Shown: positions 1 through 7,102 of the stretch, in pieces
Position numbering within the stretch: position 1 is the first letter of the stretch
Layout: each line of letters opens with the position of its first letter
NCBI GenBank assembly: GCA_024691045.1
Contig: JAILOC010000113.1
Coordinates: 1 to 9,350 of the forward strand
DNA from: Lachnospiraceae bacterium
GTDB taxonomy: Bacteria; Bacillota_A; Clostridia; Lachnospirales; Lachnospiraceae
Reading direction: 5' to 3'
Length of the DNA: 9,350 bases
Program-made: the position numbers and the translations under genes
The notes under the pieces: model-generated
The model's input: only the letters and a program-made list of their open reading frames with translations
Database searches by the model: none
Told to the model about the DNA's origin: nothing

Positions 1-137
1 TTCGTAAGATACGCTGCCGCCCTGTTTACAACAGATTCGCTGAAAAGTCCCGCAAAACCTTGCAAAGCGATCATCGCAACAAGGAACAATAAAATCGTGG
101 ACAGGATTACCGTCAAAGCAATATTCGGCTTCTTCAT
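1..137 (-). CDS. N-terminal fragment of an unidentified membrane-anchored or secreted protein
   Basis: The first 45 codons of a gene that leaves the window on the left. The start is an ATG at 135-137 preceded by AGAGG with a 6-base spacer, a credible ribosome binding site. The product begins MKKPNIALTV, then has a strongly hydrophobic stretch (about residues 6-30) after a short Lys-containing start, so it is either a signal peptide or a single N-terminal membrane anchor. It lies 31 bases downstream of the DUF3592-like gene with no terminator between them, so it is probably the sixth gene of the same operon. No family can be named from so short a piece. The reading frame and start are well supported; the function is unknown. 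Confidence 0.7.
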   Translation of the reverse strand, partial: MKKPNIALTVILSTILLFLVAMIALQGFAGLFSESVVNRAAAYLT

Positions 138-168
138 AACATACCTCTTATATCAGGCCGCGTAACCT

Positions 169-582
169 TTACAGGTTTTTGTCGGTCAGGTTTTCATAAT
201 ATTCATTCCAGGGATCTTCTTCTTTTTTCACAAAGTCCGGATCGCTGTATTTGGAGATAAGCTTGCTTTTTGCACCGTTAACAAAGCAGAGCTCCGGATT
301 GCTTGTGTCATATCTGACTTCCGCTTCTATGGGGAACGATTTTTCTCCCGGACCGCTCTTGCCGGATCTGACCAGATACTTCATATCCCCGACGGTAAAT
401 TCATATACGGGAACCCACAGGCTTCTCATATTCTGCGGATTAGGGGATTCAACACAGTCGGAATACATAAAGCGTCCGGTTGACGTGCCTGTGCATTTTT
501 TCTTATTCTTTTCATCCAATGCAAATCTGAGTATATAGAGAAATACCACAGCAATCAAAATGCATAAAAACACTAATCTCAT
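169..582 (-). CDS. DUF3592-like small membrane-anchored protein
   Basis: A 137-residue protein. Residues 1-21 form a hydrophobic N-terminal anchor; the rest should lie outside the membrane. The stretch at 31-101 (TGTSTGRF at 31-38, then VPVYEFTVGDMKY at 57-69, and YDTSNPELCFV at 91-101) resembles DUF3592, a small beta-rich domain with a pattern of a G-T start, a YEFTV-like strand with an aromatic two or three positions on, and a final YDPxNPE motif. The acidic C-terminus (120-137) has low complexity. I chose the ATG at 582 because GGAG lies 7 bases upstream of it; the frame is open to a TTG at 597, but that would place the ribosome binding site inside the gene. It follows the CmpB-type gene by 28 bases in the same operon. 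The biochemical role of DUF3592 proteins is not established. Confidence 0.75.
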   Translation of the reverse strand: MRLVFLCILIAVVFLYILRFALDEKNKKKCTGTSTGRFMYSDCVESPNPQNMRSLWVPVYEFTVGDMKYLVRSGKSGPGEKSFPIEAEVRYDTSNPELCFVNGAKSKLISKYSDPDFVKKEEDPWNEYYENLTDKNL

Positions 583-610
583 ATCATTTCTCCGCAATAT
601 ATCAGGCTGT

Positions 611-1165
611 TCAAAGTCCGCCGTTAATGATGGTCCTGATTATATAACCGTAGATGACATCGGCTCCGACTATGATCGCAAGGACCGATGAAACGATCAC
701 AAGCACCTTGCCATTTGCTCTCTTTACAAAGTTAATGAACCTCGGTATCACAAGTCCGCCGTATATGCTTCCGAATACACCGAATATAAGGACGGATCTG
801 GCGCAGACATACCCGTTTATATTGCCCCAGTTCCATATCTCGACATTGTAATCCCAGAGTCTGACGCCCATGAAGTTATACAGTGCCCATCCGGTAATAT
901 ATTCAATGATCCCGGAACCTATCACGGAAATGACAAAAAGCACCGCGGGATGAAGCTTTTTGCGGATGACTATCAGGATAAGCCCGAGAGCTCCGAATGC
1001 ATAGATCGGGAGCCACGGCCCGAAGCCGTGTCCTCTTTTGATGAAATATCCCAGATCGATGCGATAAAATATCATCTCATAAACCCATCCGATGAACGCA
1101 CCCAGGACCGTCAAAAGAAATACTCCGATGATCATTCTCTTTTTTTCACTCAGTTCTTTATTCAT
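611..1165 (-). CDS. PF06541 (CmpB-type, 'putative ABC transporter type IV') integral membrane protein
   Basis: A protein of 184 residues (186 if started at a GTG at 1171) with about five membrane segments. Family marks, numbered from the GTG start: GWVYEMIFYR (28-37) in the first segment, RGHGFGPWLPIYAFGAL (46-62) in the first loop, an E-Y-x-T-G-W stretch (90-95), LWDYN (105-109) and the N-G-Y-V-C segment (119-123). Together they match the PF06541/COG4905 family common in Firmicutes. The family was annotated as an ABC transporter permease, but no ATPase or binding protein is encoded here, and a transport role is unproven. The gene overlaps the end of the CPBP protease gene by 8 bases (14 with the GTG). 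No clear Shine-Dalgarno sits before the ATG; GGA lies 8 bases before the GTG, so the start is uncertain by two codons and translation probably depends on coupling. Confidence 0.85.
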   Translation of the reverse strand: MNKELSEKKRMIIGVFLLTVLGAFIGWVYEMIFYRIDLGYFIKRGHGFGPWLPIYAFGALGLILIVIRKKLHPAVLFVISVIGSGIIEYITGWALYNFMGVRLWDYNVEIWNWGNINGYVCARSVLIFGVFGSIYGGLVIPRFINFVKRANGKVLVIVSSVLAIIVGADVIYGYIIRTIINGGL

Positions 1166-2015
1166 TATCACTGCCGGGATCCAGTCTGCATTTTTTTATC
1201 ATAAGAACAGCGAGGAACGATACGATGACATATCCGGCGAGGGATATCACGGAAGATTCAATTCCGAATTCACCGCCCGTTACCGCAAATGAATCCATAC
1301 TTAGAACGTAGGTCGCAATGGAGAATTCATCGGGTGCATCGGATACGGTCAATACTCCGCCGATGACAATGATATTCCACATCGTATGAACAAGAGCACC
1401 GCTCCATATCGATCCGCTCTCGATCCTGATCAGTGTAAACATTATTCCCACAGCCGTACCCGCAATGATGACAAGGAGACAGCTTCCAAGCGAAAAATCC
1501 ATTCCGATGATATGCACCACACCGAAGAGCAGGGACGGAACGATCAGTGCGACCGTGGTATTCCATGCTTTTTCAAGTGCGTGGAATATAAATCCCCTGA
1601 ACACCATCTCTTCGACGATTCCTGCCGCTATACCGGTATAGAGCACTCCGGTGAGTGCCGTCTCAAATGCGTATGCATTACTCATTCCGGAAGATACATA
1701 TTCTCCCGGGAAAAAGAGCAGATAGCTTGCAACAACGCCGGCGGGAAGAAGTATCGCAAGCACAACCCATTTGAGCTTAAGGGCGAAAGGCGCAATGCCG
1801 TTCTCGGACAATTTCTGATGAAGGAGCTTATCCATCAGAAACTTTGCAATGAGAAACGCAAATACCGGATAAAGGATTCCGCAGATCAGGACATCCAGCC
1901 ATTCCGGTACTCCGAGCTGCATAAAGATCAGTGATATTTCTCCTGCCGCAACCTGCGAAACAACAAGCAGGGCTATTGCCAAAATCGATATTCCTATCGC
2001 CTTCAGATACTTCAT
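1158..2015 (-). CDS. CPBP-family intramembrane glutamic endopeptidase (Abi/Rce1-like)
   Basis: A 285-residue polytopic membrane protein with about seven to eight hydrophobic segments. It carries all three motifs of the CPBP/Rce1 family: EEMVFRG at 135-141 (E135, E136, R140), FGVVH at 164-168 (F164, H168) and HTMWN at 210-214 (H210, N214). In this family the glutamates and histidines activate water for cleavage within the membrane; known members act in CAAX processing, bacteriocin immunity or signalling. The substrate cannot be told from sequence. The ATG overlaps the stop of the upstream gene in an ATGA arrangement (2012-2015), and its AGGAG (2026-2030) lies inside that gene, where it encodes part of its C-terminal Lys-Gly-Asp. 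The gene is therefore probably translationally coupled. All motif residues are intact, so an active enzyme is expected. Confidence 0.92.
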   Translation of the reverse strand: MKYLKAIGISILAIALLVVSQVAAGEISLIFMQLGVPEWLDVLICGILYPVFAFLIAKFLMDKLLHQKLSENGIAPFALKLKWVVLAILLPAGVVASYLLFFPGEYVSSGMSNAYAFETALTGVLYTGIAAGIVEEMVFRGFIFHALEKAWNTTVALIVPSLLFGVVHIIGMDFSLGSCLLVIIAGTAVGIMFTLIRIESGSIWSGALVHTMWNIIVIGGVLTVSDAPDEFSIATYVLSMDSFAVTGGEFGIESSVISLAGYVIVSFLAVLMIKKCRLDPGSDNE

Positions 2016-3013
2016 TTATTATTATCTCCTTTGAGAGTTTTCTTATAACACTTTCTGTGCACGGTGATCACAGGCAGTATCATGATCAGGCATGCGGCAG
2101 CCATTATCGAGTAGCAATACGGATACAGATCTCCGTGCCTTTGTACATAGTACTCCATATATCCCGTAAGTGACAGCCCCGACAAAAATGCCATGATAAA
2201 CAAGACGTGGTATACATGAAATCCCAGGGCACGTGCTGATAATACGGTGCATACGATGAATGTGATGATAAGGAACACTCCGGATACTATCTGCATCAGA
2301 CTGACGAACCCGTTGGATCTCAAAAACGATGCATCATATCTCGCACTGTCTAAAAGCGCCATGGCTGCAAAATAGCACACATAAGTCTCAATTGCAGATC
2401 TGCCTCTGAAATACAGGATAAGTGAGATAAGCGTTATGACACCGAGCAGCATGAACTTCCAGAAAAAAACCGCCGTCCTGTACTGACTGCTTCCGTCAGA
2501 CAGGTATGTGATATAACTGAAAGGAAGTCCCTGATATGCAGGGTCCGTCATCACCGCTTTCCCTCTGTCAGAATCACTGAACATCGAAACAAGCGACACA
2601 AGCGTCATAAAAAGCATCTGACCGGATGCACAGGCTCCCATCATCTTCCTTCGGAATTTCCTGCCGGATATAAGTGCACACAGAAATGCCGAAATAATAA
2701 ATCCGAAAATAATACCTGCTTCATGGTATCTGCCTTCCACACCGGCAAAGGCTTTCGAAAAACTCCCGTAGCTTTCGTAATGGCTGTACCAGTGTATGAG
2801 TCTTCCGAAAAAAGCGGCAAGCGCGGGTGAAGCGGCGGCATATACCGTAAGTGAAGCGAAGCACCTTGCGCGGTTCGGACGTTCTTTTTTTCCGGCGCAC
2901 GCCAGGCTGCATGTCATAAACCATGATGATATATAAGCAAGTACGGCTATGATAATGCCGTATCCTATTCTCATATTTCCCGAATATATCGCTGTAACGG
3001 TTTCAAGATTCAT
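2012..3013 (-). CDS. divergent Lgt-like polytopic membrane protein, probably not a standard Lgt
   Basis: A 333-residue protein with seven to nine membrane segments. The order of elements follows prolipoprotein diacylglyceryl transferase (Lgt): a YG-x-x-IA first segment (18-23), an A-x-x-x-GR-L loop (66-72), a GRYHEAGIIFG segment (94-104) where Lgt has its H-G-G motif, an E-x-Y-x-x-Y-x-x-x-x-L segment (209-220), ARYDAS (224-229) where Lgt has its R-x-D motif, and a following QIVSG segment. H97 and R225 are plausible counterparts of conserved Lgt residues. The most diagnostic Lgt signature, GRxGNFxNxE, is not visible; the expected place (about 125-146) reads GACASGQMLF and onward. There is also an extra C-terminal pair of hydrophobic segments (about 263-317). 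I infer a distant homologue with changed or lost activity. A GGAGG 7 bases before the ATG is strong, and the gene has a 4-base ATGA overlap with the upstream glycosidase gene. Confidence 0.6.
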   Translation of the reverse strand: MNLETVTAIYSGNMRIGYGIIIAVLAYISSWFMTCSLACAGKKERPNRARCFASLTVYAAASPALAAFFGRLIHWYSHYESYGSFSKAFAGVEGRYHEAGIIFGFIISAFLCALISGRKFRRKMMGACASGQMLFMTLVSLVSMFSDSDRGKAVMTDPAYQGLPFSYITYLSDGSSQYRTAVFFWKFMLLGVITLISLILYFRGRSAIETYVCYFAAMALLDSARYDASFLRSNGFVSLMQIVSGVFLIITFIVCTVLSARALGFHVYHVLFIMAFLSGLSLTGYMEYYVQRHGDLYPYCYSIMAAACLIMILPVITVHRKCYKKTLKGDNNK

Positions 3014-4803
3014 TGCTCATCCTCCGGTACAGCGGTCGCAAAATATATGATATCGCTTATTGTCCTTTCGACTCCCCAGTCAACATAGCTGTACGGTCTG
3101 TCCCTCCATATCAGCTCCGCCGTCTGTCCTCCGTCGAGAGTGTAGGCATTTACGCATCCCTTGAGGAGCATTATATCCTGCGCGCCCTTAAGGGTGCAGC
3201 ACTCCTTGTAGGGATATACATGTCCTATGGTCATCATGAGATAATGGTTTTCCCCGAGCTGTCCGATCGCGGAACGGGAATATCTCTGCATTGTCTCGCC
3301 TATGCGGTAATTCAGGTTCTCCTTCGGTATGCCGCCATCTATCAGTACCGGACCGAAAGAAAGCGAAAACAGGATATCATTTTCATCGACAAATCTCTGT
3401 GCTTCATCCTTATCCGTAAGCTCTCCGGCATAGGAAAAGATCATATTTCCGTTCGTATCGAAGAAGCACGTATCGAGGCTTGCAGCCTCGCATCTGTATA
3501 CGGTTCTGTTGTAAACGCACAGGCCAAGAGGCCTGAATTTATAGAAGTCACCGTTCATCGCTACAACCGCATTTGCCTGTGCCGCCATCGATGAAGCATA
3601 AAGCTGTGTCCCGTATCCGTAGGTATCTCCCGCGATCTTTCTCTTCAGCTGGCTGGGATCGGATATGAAAACCTCGGCAAAATTACAATAGCAGTTATTG
3701 CAATATTCCTTCCAGACGATCGCGAAAATCGAATCGTCTGTGTAATAATATATCCTCTGTCCCGTCGCAAACGTAACATCCGGATCAAACACAAGGTCTG
3801 CTCCCTTGATAAGATGCTCGCTGTCTTTTATAACATCAGCGATCAGATAAGGATCTTCGAGCTCATGATATTTTTCTTCGCAGGGTTCGTATCCGCAGAG
3901 TGCATCCTCGGGAATCGAATAGAGCTTGGGAATATATACAAGGTCCGCCAGGATATTTGATTTCGAGTTATTGGAGTACAGGGAGATCTTTTCCGAGAGA
4001 TTCTTCTCTGATGACGGACAGGCACACACGTCTCCGCCAAGTATTCCCAGCAGTTCATCTGAGGCATCGATCATCCACTCCCCGTCGGAAAAAGAAAGAC
4101 TTATGACTATATCCCTGAAACATCTGGAAGGTTCACCCGAAAGCACCGTCTTCGATGCATCGGCATATGCCTGCTCGATTACCCATCCTTCATATGTATC
4201 ATCATCACCGTATACGTCCTTCCTTGCGTTGGACTGGACTATACGGTCAAGCTGTACGTCAAAGTCATTGCCTATCCTTGCGGATGCATCCGGAAGATCC
4301 GCGTACCATATCCTGACGGGAACATATGCCTTCAGGTCGGTCACACTCATCTCTCCCGTATATTCGCAGCTGAAGTTCTGCGTAAGGAAACTGTAATACA
4401 TCGCGGCTATATCATCGGAAAATATGGTCTGAGCTGCGGATGCACCCGCACCTTCAGAAACTCCGGTTCCATAGAAGATATCATATGCATCGCCGATACG
4501 CCCTTCATTAACCGCAGCAAGGAACATATCCGTCTTTTCCGCGGGATTCCCGCTCGGATGTGCATACAGAAGATCCAGATCCGGATAAAAGATGCAGATC
4601 ATAAAAACCGCAGACGCCGTTATCATACTGACGACCGCGGGAAGAAAACGCACAGACCTCCTTACGGAAAAAATGACGACAAGAAGCAGTGCCGCCATCA
4701 TCAGTCCGGCCAGTATATACAGAGCATTGACATGTCCCCGCGGCAACGACGGAAGGACGCGTTCCATTCTCAAAAGGCTTTCTTTAAGGATCTCAAAAAA
4801 CAT
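3010..4803 (-). CDS. membrane-anchored protein with C-terminal phosphodiester glycosidase (NAGPA-like) domain
   Basis: A 597-residue protein. Two hydrophobic segments (about 26-46 and 53-73) anchor the N-terminus. Residues 90-255 contain a helix with FLAAVNEGRIGDAYDIF and a closing strand DGEWMIDASDEL, which suggests an NTF2-like fold (inference). The C-terminal part (about 375-590) matches the PF09992 phosphodiester glycosidase family: VVAMNGDFY (413-421), FGPVLIDGG (483-491), a YSRSAIG segment (508-514) in place of the usual R-T-A-x-G, TLDGGQTAEL (555-564) and a closing ER-x-I-S-D (579-584). In the animal enzyme this domain removes GlcNAc from a phosphodiester; bacterial members are linked to cell-wall glycans and exopolysaccharide. 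There are 15 cysteines outside the membrane segments, including C368-x2-C-x-C373. It is the first gene of the minus-strand operon, starting at an ATG with only a weak AGG 8 bases upstream. Confidence 0.85.
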   Translation of the reverse strand: MFFEILKESLLRMERVLPSLPRGHVNALYILAGLMMAALLLVVIFSVRRSVRFLPAVVSMITASAVFMICIFYPDLDLLYAHPSGNPAEKTDMFLAAVNEGRIGDAYDIFYGTGVSEGAGASAAQTIFSDDIAAMYYSFLTQNFSCEYTGEMSVTDLKAYVPVRIWYADLPDASARIGNDFDVQLDRIVQSNARKDVYGDDDTYEGWVIEQAYADASKTVLSGEPSRCFRDIVISLSFSDGEWMIDASDELLGILGGDVCACPSSEKNLSEKISLYSNNSKSNILADLVYIPKLYSIPEDALCGYEPCEEKYHELEDPYLIADVIKDSEHLIKGADLVFDPDVTFATGQRIYYYTDDSIFAIVWKEYCNNCYCNFAEVFISDPSQLKRKIAGDTYGYGTQLYASSMAAQANAVVAMNGDFYKFRPLGLCVYNRTVYRCEAASLDTCFFDTNGNMIFSYAGELTDKDEAQRFVDENDILFSLSFGPVLIDGGIPKENLNYRIGETMQRYSRSAIGQLGENHYLMMTIGHVYPYKECCTLKGAQDIMLLKGCVNAYTLDGGQTAELIWRDRPYSYVDWGVERTISDIIYFATAVPEDEQ

Positions 4804-4842
4804 TGTTTAAACCTGTATTTTTCCTTATTTTCCACACATCTC

Positions 4843-4871
4843 ATTATATCCTACCTTGGTCAAAAGATAAA
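4843..4871 (-). promoter_or_regulatory. candidate sigma-A promoter of the minus-strand envelope operon
   Basis: On the minus strand a perfect TATAAT (4843-4848) lies 40 bases before the glycosidase start codon. At a 17-base spacing the -35 position reads TTTATC (4866-4871), which matches TTGACA at only three positions. A better -35 hexamer, TTGACC at 4858-4863, is just 9 bases from the -10 and cannot pair with it. The promoter is therefore plausible but weak at -35 and may need an activator. The leader would be about 32 bases long. Confidence 0.5.
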
Positions 4872-4888
4872 ATTAATAAACTGTTCGA

Positions 4889-4917
4889 TTGAACCTTACG
4901 GAATACGAATATAGAAT
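4889..4917 (+). promoter_or_regulatory. sigma-A promoter for the 91-residue protein gene
   Basis: TTGAAC (4889-4894) and TAGAAT (4912-4917) are separated by exactly 17 bases; each hexamer is close to the sigma-A consensus (5 of 6 matches in the -10, 4 in the -35). Transcription should start near 4924, inside or at the edge of the LexA-like operator at 4925-4938. The leader to the ATG at 4948 would be about 24 bases. Confidence 0.7.
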
Positions 4918-4924
4918 GCATATA

Positions 4925-4938
4925 CAAACATATGTTCG
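4925..4938 (+). promoter_or_regulatory. LexA (SOS) operator
   Basis: The 14-mer CAAACATATGTTCG differs at one base from the ideal Firmicutes LexA/DinR box CGAACATATGTTCG (13 of 14). It is a near-perfect inverted repeat with the typical CATATG centre. It begins 7 bases after the -10 hexamer of the plus-strand promoter, so bound LexA would overlap the transcription start and block initiation. The last base of the box is the first G of the GGAG ribosome binding site (4938-4941), which lies 6 bases before the ATG. The position, symmetry and match together make this a strong call; LexA itself is not encoded in this window. Confidence 0.75.
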
Positions 4939-4947
4939 GAGAAGGAA

Positions 4948-5223
4948 ATGAGCAAGGTATACGTGGATGTCACGGCAAAATTCGATAAAGACGGGCGGAT
5001 CGAACCGGTACAGGTATCCTGGACAGACGGAACCAGATTCCGTGTGGACAAGGTTCTGGGCGTATGTCGTGCCGTTTCCACAAACGGGGGCGGCATTGGG
5101 ATCAGATATACCTGCAGGATATGCGGGCGGAACGCATTCGTATTCTATTCCGAAAGAGAGCACAGATGGTTTGTAGAAGGCAAAGGCTCCGCAAGATCGG
5201 ACTGGGTATATACGGTCATGTAA
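4948..5223 (+). CDS. small conserved-type protein of unknown function, probably SOS-controlled
   Basis: A 91-residue soluble protein without a signal peptide or membrane segment. It reads like a compact beta-rich domain: a KVYVDVTAKFDKDGRIEP strand-turn at 3-20, W-x-D-G-T-R-F-x-V-D-K-V-L (25-37), G-G-G-I-G-I-R-Y-T-C (47-56) and a closing RWFVEG (73-78). Similar short proteins, with the pattern of a D-G-R-x-x-P turn, an R-V-L segment and R-Y-T-C-R-I, are seen in Clostridia, in my recollection near Y-family DNA polymerase genes; this link is memory, not a search. C56-x2-C59 could bind a metal, but only one such pair is present and C40 is distant. The ATG at 4948 has GGAG 6 bases upstream. It has its own promoter and a LexA-type operator and appears to be a single-gene unit. 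A function in the DNA damage response is inferred from the operator. Confidence 0.85.
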   Translation: MSKVYVDVTAKFDKDGRIEPVQVSWTDGTRFRVDKVLGVCRAVSTNGGGIGIRYTCRICGRNAFVFYSEREHRWFVEGKGSARSDWVYTVM

Positions 5224-5270
5224 TCGGGCACAAGAGCCGGCCGGGTATTTTGTTAAATTTTTAATTTATC

Positions 5271-5300
5271 TAGACATACACTCCCTTTTTAAACGATAAT
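5271..5300 (+). promoter_or_regulatory. candidate sigma-A promoter of the chemotaxis receptor gene
   Basis: TAGACA (5271-5276, 5 of 6 to TTGACA) and GATAAT (5295-5300, 5 of 6 to TATAAT) are 18 bases apart. An A/T-only tract with an AT inverted repeat (TAAATT at 5254-5259, AATTTA at 5263-5268) lies just upstream and could act as an UP element. The start of transcription would be near 5307, about 50 bases before the gene. No clear sigma-D (flagellar) promoter is seen. Confidence 0.55.
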
Positions 5301-5323
5301 CAATTTATCGGAAACGTTTTCCG
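5294..5323 (+). promoter_or_regulatory. two back-to-back inverted repeats over the -10 and transcription start
   Basis: CGATAA (5294-5299) pairs with TTATCG (5305-5310) across a 5-base loop. Sharing the bases CG, CGGAAA (5309-5314) pairs with TTTCCG (5318-5323) across CGT. The second repeat, CGGAAACGTTTTCCG, has the central CG and flanking A/T of LacI/GalR-family operators, including CcpA sites, although its outer bases differ from the cre consensus. The repeats cover the -10 and the predicted start, where a repressor would work. Both could alternatively fold as small hairpins in the leader, but no T-run follows, so neither is a terminator. Confidence 0.45.
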
Positions 5324-5356
5324 TATCATATTATTCCGTTAAAAGAGGGCAAGAGT

Positions 5357-7102
5357 ATGAACGCATTGAAAAATGTAAAAATGAGATGGAAGCTCTTCGC
5401 ACTTTCCATTCCCCTGATCATCGCTATCATTGTTTCCGTACTTATGACCGGCTTCCTTGTTTCCAAAACAGAGGAAGATGTCACCGGTGTCTATTACGAT
5501 AATCTCTACAAGATAAACAGCAATCTGCTGAGTGCCGACAGGAGTCTGTATCAGACACTGAGCAATGCCACATTCTACTATGACTTTCACGGCACTACGA
5601 GTATGTTCGAGAGCATGACTCCGACCGCCCTGAGGGAATATCACGAAAACAAGCAGCTGGTTGTGGACAGTGCAGCCGAAGCAGCCGCTATCGCATCGAC
5701 GGACGAGCTTCTCTACACGGGCATCACATGTGAAGAAGGTGAGACTTTCGAAGAAGCATATATAGCATTTCAGGAGTCCTTCGAAAGATGGGACGATCAG
5801 TATGATATAGAGACCGATACCGGTTCATGGTTCCATTACCAGACCACCTTCAAAACCGCAAGAAGACATCTTGACAACATGCAGCAGATAACGGAAGTTT
5901 GGTCCGAGCAAAAGCGTGCCGAGCTTGTAGCGCAGAACCGTGCTTCCATCATAACCTATTCCGTCATCTACGCGATCGTCATAGCCGCACTTATCGCATT
6001 TATTCTTCTCATACTCAGACAGATAAGTGCATCCATCAAGAGTGTCACCGCATCCCTTGATGCACTTGCAGCGGGAGATCTTACACATAACTTCCCCGAC
6101 GAGAAAGAGATGGGACGCGACGAACTCGGACAGATCCACAAAGCCGCCAGGAATCTTTCCGACGAACTCAGGGAGATCATCGTACGTACCAAGGATATGT
6201 CCGATATGCTGACAGCATCGGGATCCGACCTTTCGGATTCCTCCGATCAGGCTACGGTCGCATCGAACCAGGTATCGCAGGCTGTCGAAGAGATATCGCA
6301 GGGTGCCATAAACCAGGCCGAAAGTGTTGAAGTTGCATCCAACAACACATCAGAGATAGAGAAGAATATCGCATCCATCAACGCGATAATCGAAGCTCTC
6401 ACAGCCAAGACAGAGAGCATGAAGGAAAAATGTAATGAGACGATGGCTACAATGCATATACTTCTTGACCAGAACAAGGAAGTCATCGGCAACATGAAGG
6501 ATATACATGCACAGATCTCCGCTACCAACGAAGCGGTAGGAAGCATTTCACAGGCATCGAAGATAATCACCGAGATCTCATCTCAGACCAATCTCCTCTC
6601 CCTTAACGCATCAATCGAAGCCGCAAGGGCAGGTGAATCCGGAAGAGGCTTTGCGGTCGTTGCAACAGAGATCGGAAACCTTGCGGACCAGTCCGGAAAT
6701 GCCGCAGTCAAGATTTCCAAGATAGTAAGCAATCTCGTTGAAGAATCTCAGAAATCCGTTGAGATCATCGAGAAGATGAATATCGGATTTGAAAAGCAGA
6801 ATGAACATATCGATGAGACCGGCCGGGATGTCGAGGAAATGGCAGAAGAAGTAAATTCCATCGCAAAGGAAACAGATGAGATTTCGAAACAGATAGAGAA
6901 CCTGATGGCATCCAAGGAATCACTTGTGACGATCATCACGGAGCTTTCCGCAGTATCGGAAGAAAACGCAGCATCAACCCAGGAGACAAATGCGGCTATG
7001 GAAGAACTGAACGCAACCTTCAGCCTGATAACCGAATCCGCAGGTCAGCTCCGCGTGCTTGCAAACGACCTAAAAGAAAATATCAGCTTCTTTACAAGCT
7101 GA
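5357..7102 (+). CDS. methyl-accepting chemotaxis protein (transmembrane receptor)
   Basis: A 581-residue receptor of standard build. There is a first membrane segment at about 14-35, an extracytoplasmic sensor region (about 36-197) that looks mostly helical and is too small for a dCache domain, and a second membrane segment at about 198-220. A HAMP domain follows (about 221-275, with [11 protein letters not shown] at 236-246) and then the long signalling coiled coil. The hairpin tip is nearly canonical: [19 protein letters not shown] (408-426) followed by [11 protein letters not shown] (429-439). Glu/Gln pairs typical of methylation helices are seen around 310-325 ([16 protein letters not shown]) and 533-550 ([18 protein letters not shown]). 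There is no C-terminal CheR-binding pentapeptide. It signals through CheW/CheA to the flagellar motor; the ligand is unknown. GAGGG lies 7 bases before the ATG. No other chemotaxis gene is near. Confidence 0.96.
   Translation: MNALKNVKMRWKLFALSIPLIIAIIVSVLMTGFLVSKTEEDVTGVYYDNLYKINSNLLSADRSLYQTLSNATFYYDFHGTTSMFESMTPTALREYHENKQLVVDSAAEAAAIASTDELLYTGITCEEGETFEEAYIAFQESFERWDDQYDIETDTGSWFHYQTTFKTARRHLDNMQQITEVWSEQKRAELVAQNRASIITYSVIYAIVIAALIAFILLILRQISASIKSVTASLDALAAGDLTHNFPDEKEMGRDELGQIHKAARNLSDELREIIVRTKDMSDMLTASGSDLSDSSDQATVASNQVSQAVEEISQGAINQAESVEVASNNTSEIEKNIASINAIIEALTAKTESMKEKCNETMATMHILLDQNKEVIGNMKDIHAQISATNEAVGSISQASKIITEISSQTNLLSLNASIEAARAGESGRGFAVVATEIGNLADQSGNAAVKISKIVSNLVEESQKSVEIIEKMNIGFEKQNEHIDETGRDVEEMAEEVNSIAKETDEISKQIENLMASKESLVTIITELSAVSEENAASTQETNAAMEELNATFSLITESAGQLRVLANDLKENISFFTS

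Noticed and set aside
583..597. TTG start adding five residues to the DUF3592-like protein
   Set aside because: The GGAG ribosome site falls within those codons and is well placed for the ATG at 582.
1386..1934. 182-codon open frame on the plus strand opposite the CPBP gene
   Set aside because: Its product is rich in Lys, His and Cys without any recognisable domain, and the opposite strand carries all CPBP motifs. It is a shadow frame.
4858..4863. TTGACC as the -35 of the minus-strand operon promoter
   Set aside because: It is only 9 bases from TATAAT, too short for sigma-A, and no -10 lies 16-18 bases downstream of it.
4883..4894. Palindrome GTTC-GATT-GAAC over the -35 of the plus-strand promoter, as a second LexA box
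   Set aside because: The half-sites point the wrong way: a LexA box is GAAC-N4-GTTC. It may still be an operator for something else, but nothing supports a specific call.
5224..5262. Terminator after the 91-residue protein gene (CCGGCCGG followed by T-rich sequence)
   Set aside because: CCGGCCGG is a palindrome with no loop, so it cannot form a useful hairpin, and no other stem precedes the T-rich stretch.
5290..5316. Sigma-D (flagellar) promoter for the chemotaxis receptor, TAAA-N15-CGGAAACG
   Set aside because: The -10 part does not match the GCCGATA-type consensus; the TAGACA/GATAAT pair is a better fit.
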